Below are positions 1 to 9,320 of a stretch of 64,000 nucleotides of DNA, in pieces. The notes under the pieces are model-generated. The model ran no database searches. It saw nothing but the letters and a program-made list of their open reading frames with translations, and had not been told where the DNA came from. The stretch is from Bicyclus anynana (lineage: Eukaryota; Arthropoda; Insecta; Lepidoptera; Nymphalidae). How positions within the stretch are numbered: the first letter of the stretch is position 1; the number at the start of each line of letters is the position of its first letter. Location of the stretch: NCBI RefSeq assembly GCF_947172395.1, contig NC_069093.1, positions 9,583,561 through 9,647,560 of the forward strand, given 5' to 3'. The position numbers and the translations under genes were made by a program.

Positions 1-1140
1 ATCTCCAATCTAAGATTAAAATCAATCTTAGATGTTGCCAATCACCCGATCGATCTCTAATCTTCGTGCCAATATTAAAACTCTGCAATCGATCTGCAAT
101 CTAAATATTTTTTTCTGACGGATCGCGAGCGATATTTTCCCTCCTTGTCATTCCGTTCTTAGCACAGTGCTTATTTCAATAATACTTTTTATTCAACGTT
201 TTTTAAAAGTAACAAATCTTTAAATTAAAAACGGAATACTTGAAATATGTTTTAAGCTAAATACATACAAAGCTTTATATTTCAAAACACGTAAAAAATC
301 CATTTTATTATCAAATACGTACAAACACACTACACGAAGAACGCACAATCGAAAATGGAACGGATCGTTTTTCACAACTTGGACTGACGTTTTTGTAGTT
401 TGAGTACAGAAGTTCGTTTTGTTATTGTGTTAATTTTTTTTCTCTTCTATGTGATGCCTCCACTTTTTGCCAAATGGCGTGTGACGCGCATCTGTGACGA
501 TGCCACATTTTGCCAGATGACGTACTCATTTCATTTTAACCTTGAGAAGTTGTTTAAACCTCTTTATTTCACGCTCGATAACATTCGGTTATCCTTCCCC
601 ACTTTCACCCCCCATAACTGTTAAACGGCTCAACCTTATAACACCCCTCTTTTTGCATCGGGGCTTAAATTGTCGGGAACTAGCACAGCGTTCGTCGTCA
701 GACTCGCTTTCAGAATCTGAAAGTGGAGCCAGTATCTCCAAATCGCGATCGTCACTATCACTGAATAATGTCATGGCCATTTTAATTTTCTTTTTAACTG
801 ACTTAAAAAAAAGGAGGAGGTTTCTCAATTCGACCGTATATATTTTTATAAACTTTTATTCAAAAATAATGCAACAATCCGAACAATTTCTCAGATTGCA
901 ATCTAAGATTGTTTACACCGATCTATGGATATATCAAAATGGTCGGATAGGTTATTGACACGCAAAAATTGACATTTTCAAACAGAGGCCTATCTCTAAT
1001 CTGTGATCCGTCCTCCTAAACATTGATTGATTTTTACGATAGCAAACTCTATCCGAGGATAGCTTATTGGCTAAGCTTTTTTTTAAGAAATGGATTGATA
1101 TTTCAATCTTAGATAGGAAAAAACGGATTAGGAGTGATTA
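1..1140. repeat. AT-rich repeat block, possible DNA-transposon remnant with small acidic ORF
   Basis: The block repeats a short motif (AATCTAAGATT and its complement) near both ends, at about 8-18, 27-33, 899-909 and 1105-1111, which suggests degraded inverted termini. Inside it, on the minus strand (about 589-780), is a short frame that starts with Met and is rich in Ser, Asp and Glu, like the acidic N-terminal piece of some insect transposases. No catalytic domain is visible and the left end is cut by the window edge. I cannot assign a superfamily; it may simply be old repeat sequence. Confidence 0.35.
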
Positions 1141-1639
1141 TTAATTTCGTGCGATAAACGATAGAAGTAGAGTATAGTACACCTTTACTGGTATTAGCGG
1201 TATTCATATTATGCTATTATCTATGTATCTAAGATATTATGCTTATTATGTATGTCCACAAAAATCTTATTTATTATATTTTATTTTCATTAATATCTTG
1301 TCCTAGAAAATTATAATAATATATTAGAGAAAGACACTGTCCCCTTACTATACCCTTCCTGCTTGGCTCGTTTTTACGTTGGGAGTACGCAATCCAGTTA
1401 TTCTAGTTACTAGGTCCATGACTCGCAATACACACACGCGTAATTTTAACACAGACAAACCAACACATCGCTTAGACTATCCGCAGAATATACACATAGA
1501 ATGTTCGATTACTTGATCGATTTTTTGATGTTCCATCAAAAAAATCGATTATTTTAAGAAATTGTTTTTATTACAAATTAGATAAAATTATGGTAGAAAT
1601 ACTCACAAATGTAACTTTACTCCATCTTTTACTAAACTA

Positions 1640-1837
1640 CGAGTTTTTGGCCGTTTTTTATGTCATTCAACTACATATACCGGGATTTTAAGGAGCTTTT
1701 TACACGACGAAAATGAATTACAACAATGAAACATCGATCCTATAGCAACAGTTTTTATAAACGCGTTAGATCATTGGTTTAGCTATTTAATATATATATT
1801 TGAACTTTGTCAGAGGGGTAACGGCCAGCGAGGCAGG
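1640..1837. repeat. Half copy of the palindromic MITE-like element seen at 33275-33570
   Basis: The stretch matches, with divergence, one arm of the inverted repeat at 33275-33570: the blocks around TTACAACAATGAAA, CAGTTTTTATAAAC and CAGAGGGG.AACG occur in the same order and end at GAGGCAGGT. No ORF is present. The rest of 1140-2040 is AT-rich and shows nothing I can name. Confidence 0.55.
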
Positions 1838-2039
1838 TCCTGTTATTATGACGGTCGAAGACTGTCACTGAGTATAATTATGGTCTTTGCTGTCACTGGT
1901 TACTTGTTTTTAGATAAGTGGGTGGTGTGGTGCAATGATTTTAATTTTTCTAGGTACCTTTGTAAAATGTAAAATGATAAGTGGACTATTTATTAGGTAT
2001 AAGTTATAAAACTTGCAAAATAGAATGTGAAATAGGGGT

Positions 2040-2686
2040 TGAAAGTTGACATCGATTTTTACGTGGACGAAGTCGCGGGCGTCCGCAAGTTATGTATACT
2101 CAACGTGCAAAACCACTGAATAATGTTAACTATTTTAAATGTTAGCTTTCTGTATTATCCGTTGAAAACAAAAATACCTACTCGTGAAAGAATTATTTCG
2201 ATACGTTAATTAATTCCCGAGATATAGAATTTTAAAGTGAGCGCGCGGTGAACACCTCGCGTTTAATGTCATCAAACAACATTTGCTCGTTCGTATAGGC
2301 GATTTCGTACTTCTGTCTTACCTACTGATGAACTAATGTTTAGAATTGAAAAATACTTTTTGTGTTGAAAAGCCCGTTTAACGAGGAAGGCTATTAACTA
2401 CATAACATCACGCTACGACCAATAAGAGCAAAGCACTGATCAAAAATGTTGCCAAAACGGGGAAAATAATGTTCGGTCGTCGGCTAATCTTGTTATCTTA
2501 ATATATAAATGTGAAAGGTCATTCTCACCAAATCTCAAAAACCGCTTGATGAAAGATGAAATTTGGCAGGGAGGTAGTATATAGTTAGTAGTAGTATTTG
2601 CTAATAATCGATTTTCGATAGGGCCGGATTGAAGAGGTCTAGAGGCTCTCACAAGTTTGTATGAAAGTGTTTCATTTGTTATGCTA
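2040..2686. mobile_element. Helitron-like non-autonomous repeat remnants interrupted by the LTR retrotransposon
   Basis: The piece at 2061-2097 (the GACGAAGTCGCGGGCGTCCG box) resembles the 3' end of the small elements at 19503-19731. A 5'-like end starts TCTTAATATATAAATG at 2496 and is followed by the AAACCGCTTGATG box, which recurs in inverse orientation near 8975-9040 and again near 21300. The LTR retrotransposon inserted into this repeat at 2686, and related sequence resumes at 7704. No transposase or Rep/helicase is encoded. Confidence 0.5.
2682..2686. other. Target-site duplication TGCTA (left copy)
   Basis: TGCTA lies just before the 5' LTR and recurs at 7704-7708 just after the 3' LTR. 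Confidence 0.85.
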
Positions 2687-3177
2687 TGTAGGCTACATAT
2701 ACCATTATTTATTTATAATATTACTACTGTATACATAATTAATTTATTTATTTATAATATATAATATTATATATTTTTATTTCATTATATATAATTATTT
2801 TAATTTATTTAATACATTCATTCACACTTACATACACACTTACATTACATACATTCATAATTCCACACTCACAAATTATTATATACACATTTCACTCATT
2901 AAATTTAATTCGCGCGCATACTCGAGTGAAACCCGTTGTATGTGGCGCGGCGGCCGGCTTACGTCACGCGCTCCGCGCTCAATGCAGTCGACAGTCGAAA
3001 TCTACCCACTTTTCGTTCTCGGTGCGTTCGATTGTTGCGTTTGACGCGCTCATAGTCTTGTCGTATTACCATTGTAAATATTTAAACTATAAAGTAATTA
3101 AAGACCTTTTGATACTTTCGCTGTGTTTAAGTATATCTTCATCACTGCCATAATAAATTAGTGCCAACGAGCCTAAA
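2687..3177 (+). repeat. 5' LTR (491 bp)
   Basis: It starts TGTAGGCT and ends AGCCTAAA, an imperfect inverted terminus. The first half is very AT-rich; from about 2911 there is a GC-rich block with CG dinucleotides, probably the promoter/R region. The offset to the 3' LTR is a constant 4526 bp with no indel. The last bases are AAA rather than the canonical CA. Confidence 0.93.
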
Positions 3178-3178
3178 C

Positions 3179-3190
3179 TGGTGACCCTCA
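3179..3190 (+). other. Primer-binding site, tRNA-Trp type
   Basis: TGGTGACCC begins one base after the 5' LTR. This is the same start as the PBS of retroelements primed by tRNA-Trp; the match beyond nine bases was not checked against an insect tRNA-Trp. Confidence 0.75.
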
Positions 3191-3205
3191 AAAAAATCAT
3201 TCAAA

Positions 3206-4060
3206 ATGAGCAGTGATAGTGATACGGCCGCTACAGTGAACACTCGGCCACGCGCAAAACCGAAAATGATGTCAAGTGGATCGCAAGACACCGCGCCTGT
3301 GAGGCAGATCAAAGCCCCACCGTTTTGGACAGAAAAACCCATTATCTGGTTTCGCCAGGTAGAAGCACAGTTTCGGATGTTCGGCATAACGGATGACGAG
3401 ATAAAGTTCTACCAAGTGCTCGCTTGTCTCGACAGACAACATGCGTCCGAGGTCGAGGACATCATCACAGGCCCCCCGGATTACGAAAAACTGAAGACGG
3501 AGCTTATAAAAAGGTTATCAGTGTCGAAAGAAAACAAAATTAAACAGCTGCTGACGCATGAGCCAATGGGTGATCGCAAACCATCACAGTTTCTCCGACA
3601 CCTGCAACATCTAGCCGGCGCCGACGTCCCTGAAGATTTTTTAAGGACAATCTGGTCCAGCCGCTTGCCTACGGAGATACAACCTATCGTCGCGTCACAG
3701 AGAGGCTCACTAGACGCCCTGGCGGAGCTCGCCGACCGCGTGTTTGAAATCGCAGCACCGTGCAGACAGACAGCCGCTGTGACGTCATCGTCGGCGTTCG
3801 ACGTACTAGTACGACAAGTCGCGGAGCTCACAAAACAGGTCAGCGTACTCGTCGCTCGCGACAGCCAACGAACATCGTCGACTGACCGTGGTCAAGCCCG
3901 TGGGAGGAGTCGAAGCCGTTCCCAGTCCAGACGATCAGCCTCAAGCACCCGCCGGTTCGCTAACTGCTGGTACCACCACAAGTTTGGTGCTAGCGCAAAC
4001 AAGTGTGTGCCGCCGTGCAATTTTAAATCCGCGTCGGGAAACGATCGGAGCAATCAGTGA
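3206..4060 (+). CDS. gag: Retrotransposon Gag polyprotein (284 aa)
   Basis: Structural capsid/nucleocapsid protein of the element. The ATG at 3206 is the first Met after the PBS. The N-terminal two thirds carry the insect gypsy capsid pattern (PPFWTEKPIIWFRQVEAQF, then a run of helices). The C-terminus has an Arg/Ser-rich tract (about residues 228-250) and one zinc knuckle of C-x2-H-x9-C-x3-C type with VPPC, typical of the CsRn1 clade. The frame ends in TGA at 4058-4060, one base into the first ATG of pol. A GGGAAAC slippery heptamer lies in register 16 bases before the stop codon. No internal stops. Confidence 0.9.
   Translation: MSSDSDTAATVNTRPRAKPKMMSSGSQDTAPVRQIKAPPFWTEKPIIWFRQVEAQFRMFGITDDEIKFYQVLACLDRQHASEVEDIITGPPDYEKLKTELIKRLSVSKENKIKQLLTHEPMGDRKPSQFLRHLQHLAGADVPEDFLRTIWSSRLPTEIQPIVASQRGSLDALAELADRVFEIAAPCRQTAAVTSSSAFDVLVRQVAELTKQVSVLVARDSQRTSSTDRGQARGRSRSRSQSRRSASSTRRFANCWYHHKFGASANKCVPPCNFKSASGNDRSNQ
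4036..4042 (+). promoter_or_regulatory. Candidate -1 ribosomal frameshift heptamer GGGAAAC between gag and pol
   Basis: In gag the codons read tcG GGA AAC, the X XXY YYZ register of a -1 slip. Pol lies in the -1 frame and its frame is open from 4027, so a slip here would join Gag to Pol. Downstream, CGGC and GCCG (about 4064-4080) could form only a short stem. The alternative is stop-restart at the overlapping TGATG (4058-4062). Confidence 0.6.
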
Positions 4061-7000
4061 TGGCGGCCGTCGATTGCCGGAACTCAGGTCGCTTATTTGT
4101 GATGGATCGCGATACGAAGACGAAATATTTGGTAGATACCGGTAGTGACATTTGCGTATACCCCGTTAGTGCAATCCGTGAACGTCGTAACAAAACTTCG
4201 TTTTCTCTGTGTGCGGCTAACGGTACAGTTATCGATACCTACGGTTGCATTCAACTTACATTAAATATAGGATTACGCCGTAACTTCCCGTGGCGCTTTG
4301 TAATCGCGGACGTCACAAAACCCATCATTGGCGTAGATTTTTTGTCTCACTATAAATTAACAGTAGACATATGCAACCGTAGGCTTATCGATAGCCTTAC
4401 TAATATTAGTACTATAGGTATGACGTCACCCGAGGTACTTGTAACAAGTGTAAAGGTTTCGACTGGCGGTAGCAGTAGGTATCATAAAATATTGGCTGAA
4501 TTTCCAGACATCACCCGCCCCGCCGGTAAACCAGGTACACCTAAACACCAAACACAACACCACATCAGAACTACACCAGGTCCTCCAGTCTCTTCCCAAC
4601 CCAGACGCCTCGCTCCTGACAAGCTAAAAATTGCCAAACAGGAATTCGAAGCCATGCTTGCAAACGGCACCGCGAGACCCTCGGAAAGCCCATGGTCGTC
4701 TCCTCTTCATCTGGCTCCAAAAAAGGACAACAGTTGGCGGCCCTGCGGCGACTACCGACGGTTGAACGCCCGGACCATCCCTGACCGATATCCTATCCGC
4801 CATATTCACGATTTTTCCCACAACATCACTGGCTGCCGAGTCTTTAGTACCATCGACCTCGTGAAGGCCTACAACCAGATCCCAGTGGCTGAGGATGACA
4901 TCCCGAAGGCGGCGATCACATGTCCCTTTGGATTATACGAGTTCCCCTTCATGGGCTTCGGTTTGAGGAATGCCGGTCAGACGTTCCAGCGATTCGTTGA
5001 CGAACTAACGCGTGGACTTGACTTTGTCTATCCGTACCTTGATGATTTTTTGGTATACTCTAGGACTCCCGAAGAACACGAAATCCACCTACGTGAGCTG
5101 TTCTCCCGTATGCAAGACTACGGCGTGCTGGTGAACACAGCAAAATGCGTCTTTGGAGAATCTGAAGTGACATTCCTGGGCTACCATATCTCCGACAAAG
5201 GTACCAAACCTTTAGATAGCAAGGTCAAGGCCATCGCGGACATAAACGTCCCTAAAACTGTTAAGGAGCTCAGGCGCTTCCTGGGCATGGTAAATTTCTA
5301 TAGGAGATTCCTGCCCAATGCTGCCCAGACTCAAGCCCCCCTTAACGCCCTTCTCATGGGTTCTGTGAAGGCCTCAACCCCCATTAACTTAACTGGCGAT
5401 GCTCTGAAGGCATTTTCCGATACTAAGGAGAGCCTCTCCAATGCTACCCTTCTGGCGCACCCTGACTGCGGAGCCAAGCTAGCATTGGTTACAGACGCCT
5501 CGGATATTGCCATAGGTGCTGTTCTTCAACAGTTGCAGGACGACGCATGGCAGCCATTAGCCTTCTTCTCGCGCAAACTGAGTTCCGCTCAGCAGAAGTA
5601 CTCGCCTTACGACCGCGAACTTCTCGCGATTTACGAGGCCATAAAGTACTTCCGCCACATGGTCGAAGCGAGACACTTCACTATCTTCACGGATCACAGA
5701 CCGATCAGTTTCGCGTTTCACGAAAGAAAACAGAACTGTTCGCCGAGACAATTCCGACATTTAGACTTCATCTCTCAATTCACGACCGATATTCAACACA
5801 TCGCGGGCAAAGATAACGTCGTCGCCGACACGCTTTCCCGTGTACATGAATTAGAGATGCCGGTTGATCTAGAAGTGCTCGCCAAGTCCCAGACCACCGA
5901 TCCAGAGCTCATTCAGTGCCTGAACGGCGAAACATCCCTCCGATTGACAAAGAGGACAATACCTGGCAGTCGTACTGAAATGTACTGCGACGTTAGTACC
6001 CCGTCTGCCAGACCTTTTGTCCCCGAGAGTTGCCGTAGGCAAATTTTTAATAGCCTCCACTCTCTTAGCCATCCTGGTCCCAACGCTACAGCTAAGCTCG
6101 TTGCACAGCGCTTTGTGTGGCCTCTCATGCGCAAAAACTGCCGCGACTGGTCTAAGGCATGTTTGGCTTGCCAGCGCACGAAGGTAAGCCGACACGTGTC
6201 GTCACCTATAGGTACGCTTGCTTTACCTTCAGCGCGGTTCAAATACGCCCATTTAGACCTTGTCGGGCCAATGCAGTACTCAAACGGTTATCGGTATTGT
6301 TTGACAGCCGTCGATCGCTTCACGCGATGGCCAGAAGCTGTCCCTATCGCCGATATAACCGCTGAGACAGTGGCCAAAGCTTTCATTTCTTGTTGGGTAT
6401 CGCGTTACGGTGTTCCTACTGATATAGTTACAGATCGAGGAGCACAATTCCAATCGGCGCTTTTCCAGCAGTTGGCCAAATCCATTGGATTTGAACACCG
6501 CAGGACAACTTCTTACCACCCACAGTGCAACGGCTTAGTTGAGCGCTTTCACAGACAGCTGAAGGCAGCTATAACTTGCCATGCCGACTCAAATTGGACC
6601 GAATCACTGCCCCTTGTACTTCTTGGCATAAGAACTGCTATGAAGGAAGATCTCAAAGCCTCTTCAGCCGAACTGGTGTACGGTGAACCGCTCAGGCTGC
6701 CCGGTGAATTTTTTGACCGCGCAAACCCTGGCTACACCACCGACATCACTGACTTCTCAGCTCGAATGAGATCTTTTGCCGAGAAACTTCGACCGGTCCC
6801 AACTCAGCACCATTCCAAATCCCGCAAAACCTTCGTTTTCAAACAGCTCGACACGTGCAGTCACGTATTTCTTAGGGATGACGCTGCACGTGGGTCCCTA
6901 CAAGCAGCTTACACAGGTCCTTACGAAATTTTGCAGAGAGGTGCTAAGACCTTCAAAATTAATGTCAAGGGGAAAAGCGTCACAGTATCCATAGACCGAC

Positions 7001-7188
7001 TGAAACCAGCGTTTATACTGTCTGACGACACATCCCAGCCATACTCCCTGGATATTCCACCATCCAAGCCTCCAGACCCACCATCTAAACCTTCAGACCC
7101 TCCATCCACCCAGCAACAAGCTGGAGAAACTCCACGTTTCTCACGGTCAGGGAGACGAGTACGGTTTCCGGATTTCTATCGTCCGTAG
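4060..7188 (+). CDS. pol: Retrotransposon Pol polyprotein: protease, RT, RNase H, integrase (about 1042 aa)
   Basis: Replication and integration enzymes of the element. Seen in order: aspartic protease with LVDTGSD (about residue 26); reverse transcriptase with FSTIDL and the YLDD catalytic box (about residue 326); RNase H with TDAS (about 478) and FTDHRPI; integrase zinc finger (HSLSHPGPN followed by CLACQ); integrase core with D (about 733), D in VTDRGA (about 792) and E in LVERFH (about 828), giving a D-D-35-E spacing; then a GPY/F-type module (TGPYEI). The tail is Pro/Ser-rich. No stops or frameshifts were seen, so it looks functional. Its first ATG overlaps the gag stop (TGATG); a fusion by -1 frameshifting is the likelier route of expression. 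No env-like ORF follows. Confidence 0.95.
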   Translation: MAAVDCRNSGRLFVMDRDTKTKYLVDTGSDICVYPVSAIRERRNKTSFSLCAANGTVIDTYGCIQLTLNIGLRRNFPWRFVIADVTKPIIGVDFLSHYKLTVDICNRRLIDSLTNISTIGMTSPEVLVTSVKVSTGGSSRYHKILAEFPDITRPAGKPGTPKHQTQHHIRTTPGPPVSSQPRRLAPDKLKIAKQEFEAMLANGTARPSESPWSSPLHLAPKKDNSWRPCGDYRRLNARTIPDRYPIRHIHDFSHNITGCRVFSTIDLVKAYNQIPVAEDDIPKAAITCPFGLYEFPFMGFGLRNAGQTFQRFVDELTRGLDFVYPYLDDFLVYSRTPEEHEIHLRELFSRMQDYGVLVNTAKCVFGESEVTFLGYHISDKGTKPLDSKVKAIADINVPKTVKELRRFLGMVNFYRRFLPNAAQTQAPLNALLMGSVKASTPINLTGDALKAFSDTKESLSNATLLAHPDCGAKLALVTDASDIAIGAVLQQLQDDAWQPLAFFSRKLSSAQQKYSPYDRELLAIYEAIKYFRHMVEARHFTIFTDHRPISFAFHERKQNCSPRQFRHLDFISQFTTDIQHIAGKDNVVADTLSRVHELEMPVDLEVLAKSQTTDPELIQCLNGETSLRLTKRTIPGSRTEMYCDVSTPSARPFVPESCRRQIFNSLHSLSHPGPNATAKLVAQRFVWPLMRKNCRDWSKACLACQRTKVSRHVSSPIGTLALPSARFKYAHLDLVGPMQYSNGYRYCLTAVDRFTRWPEAVPIADITAETVAKAFISCWVSRYGVPTDIVTDRGAQFQSALFQQLAKSIGFEHRRTTSYHPQCNGLVERFHRQLKAAITCHADSNWTESLPLVLLGIRTAMKEDLKASSAELVYGEPLRLPGEFFDRANPGYTTDITDFSARMRSFAEKLRPVPTQHHSKSRKTFVFKQLDTCSHVFLRDDAARGSLQAAYTGPYEILQRGAKTFKINVKGKSVTVSIDRLKPAFILSDDTSQPYSLDIPPSKPPDPPSKPSDPPSTQQQAGETPRFSRSGRRVRFPDFYRP

Positions 7189-7196
7189 ACACGGCC

Positions 7197-7210
7197 TCTG
7201 GTGGGGAGTG
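7197..7210 (+). other. Polypurine tract before the 3' LTR
   Basis: GGTGGGGAGTGA-type purine run two bases upstream of the 3' LTR, in the position expected for the plus-strand primer. Confidence 0.65.
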
Positions 7211-7212
7211 AT

Positions 7213-7703
7213 TGTAGGCTACATATACCATTATTTATTTATAATATTACTACTGTATACATAATTAATTTATTTATTTATAATATATAATATTATATAT
7301 TTTTATTTCATTATATATAATTATTTTAATTTATTTAATACATTCATTCACACTTACATACACACTTACATTACATACATTCATAATTCCACACTCACAA
7401 ATTATTATATACACATTTCACTCATTAAATTTAATTCGCGCGCATACTCGAGTGAAACCCGTTGTATGTGGCGCGGCGGCCGGCTTACGTCACGCGCTCC
7501 GCGCTCAATGCAGTCGACAGTCGAAATCTACCCACTTTTCGTTCTCGGTGCGTTCGATTGTTGCGTTTGACGCGCTCATAGTCTTGTCGTATTACCATTG
7601 TAAATATTTAAACTATAAAGTAATTAAAGACCTTTTGATACTTTCGCTGTGTTTAAGTATATCTTCATCACTGCCATAATAAATTAGTGCCAACGAGCCT
7701 AAA
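7213..7703 (+). repeat. 3' LTR (491 bp)
   Basis: Same length and, read side by side, same sequence as the 5' LTR. Followed directly by the right copy of the TGCTA target duplication (7704-7708). Confidence 0.93.
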
Positions 7704-7708
7704 TGCTA

Positions 7709-9320
7709 CAAACTTGAAATTTAGCAGGGAGGTGGTTTATAGTTGGTAGACGTCTTTTACAAACCAGAATGAAACGTCATTTTTTCTGATGTTCAAACGT
7801 CATTCAAACATCAGAAAAAATGACGTCTTTTATGAAAGGGCCAGATTAAAGAGGTCTAAAGGCTCTTAAGCTTAAAAAGTAAGGACTTTCATATGAACTT
7901 GCGAAAGCCTTTGGAAAAATCTGGGAGGAAAACCCCTAAGTTGGGAAGCCTGTTGTAACATGACGTCACAAGCGGTCACGTGACTGTTAGCGGGACTCGA
8001 TATTTTTCGAAACCTATAAAAATATTGAATGCCTATAAAATCAAAACTATTAGGTATTTTTGACTGCAACAAAAACTAACTAGTGCGTTTGTATGCATAC
8101 AGCCTTAACTGAGACATAACATTTAACATTTCAAATCATTTGGCATACCTAGAGTAACATTATTCATTCCGCGACGCTTCACGGGCCTATCTAACGATCT
8201 ACGATCGATGGGTGTACAAACAAAGACTATGATAAATACATAATAGTACTTACTTAAATGATCACGCAAAATCTTTTTCAAAAAGTCTCAATTCATATTA
8301 CATATTTAAATGTCATATTTTTATTATTGCAATACGTGTTACCTTTACATAAGTATATAACCACTCAAGTCACAGAAACTGGTAGGTACATAATATTAAT
8401 AGAAATGTACCTACATAAATTGCTATATTGAACACAAAAGACTTCACATTTCACAGTAAAAACTTTAATGATTAATATTACGATAAGTTTATGAGGAACT
8501 GATAAGAAAAGTGTTGTCAGCCTGAATGGGAAATTGACAAATTAAGGGAAAATTGCTACATTTCTAGCTTAGTCTGTTCTGGGCTCGGCTAAGTCCAATT
8601 CGTTACCATTTAATTTTCATTAAATGAAAAAATAATAAAAATTCTTGATTTAGGTAACATAAATGTGTTAACAATGGAGAATGTCCACTAATTTTTCTTT
8701 TTGTATTCTCCGTTTAAAATAAAAAATACTTTTAAAAATAATTTGGCAGGGAGGTAGAAAACAGTTTAACAGAGTTAGTGTACGTTTGTTATGAATGTAT
8801 TTTGCGATTGGGCCGGATTAAGGAGGTCTAAAGGCTTTCGCAAGTTCATATAAAAGTCCTTACTTTTTAAGCTTAAGAGCCTTTAGACCTCTTTAATCCG
8901 GCCCTATCGGAAATCCATTATTAGCAGATACCTACTAACTATAGACTACCTGCCTGCCAAGTTTCATCTTTGTACGTCAAGCGGTTTTTGAGATTTCGTG
9001 AGAATGACCTTTCGCATTTATATATTAAGAAGACTAGGTGACGACCGAACATTATTTTCCCCGTTTTGGCCATATTATCATATTATATTATACATCGTTG
9101 TTTTGCTCCTATTGGTCATAGCGTAACGTAATGTAGCTGAAAGCCTTCCTCGATAAATAGGCTTTTCAACAAAAAAAGTTTTTTTTCAATTCTAACCATT
9201 AGTTCGTCAGTAGGTAAGGCCTGTACCGGTAGGTATAAAATTGCCTATACCGGCCGAGCAAATGTCGGGCGATGACGTCACGTACAATATCACGACCGTT
9301 AGCGGGAGTCGATATTTATG
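7709..9320. repeat. Helitron/MITE-like repeat array with nested inverted repeats, no gene
   Basis: The block continues the repeat broken by the LTR element. A 19-bp inverted pair lies at 7775-7793 and 7807-7825. Sequence at about 7842-7912 (AAAGAGGTCTAAAGGCTC..) returns as its reverse complement at about 8835-8905, and 8811-8905 is itself a foldback around the GGTCTAAAGGC box. A TC-starting Helitron-like 5' end is on the minus strand near 9040. No ORF of interest. Confidence 0.55.

Larger units (their letters stand above)
2687..7703 (+). mobile_element. Young, structurally complete Ty3/gypsy-type LTR retrotransposon (CsRn1/Kabuki-like)
   Basis: Two 491-bp LTRs (2687-3177 and 7213-7703) appear identical on reading. 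They flank a primer-binding site, intact gag and pol frames and a purine-rich tract before the 3' LTR. TGCTA occurs directly before and directly after the element (2682-2686 and 7704-7708), a 5-bp target duplication. Domain order is gag, protease, RT, RNase H, integrase, as in Ty3/gypsy; there is no env. The gag zinc-binding motif is Cys-His-Cys-Cys rather than CCHC and the PBS starts TGGTGACCC, which matches tRNA-Trp; both are known traits of the CsRn1 clade that includes Bombyx Kabuki. Identical LTRs and open frames imply a recent insertion that may still be active or polymorphic. Confidence 0.95.

Noticed and set aside
2926..3153. 75-codon frame in the LTR, repeated at 7452-7679
   Set aside because: Identical in both LTRs and overlapping the presumed promoter/R region; it is non-coding LTR sequence.
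5869..6242. Two minus-strand frames of about 108 codons inside pol
   Set aside because: Mirror frames of the integrase/RNase H coding strand with no independent signature.
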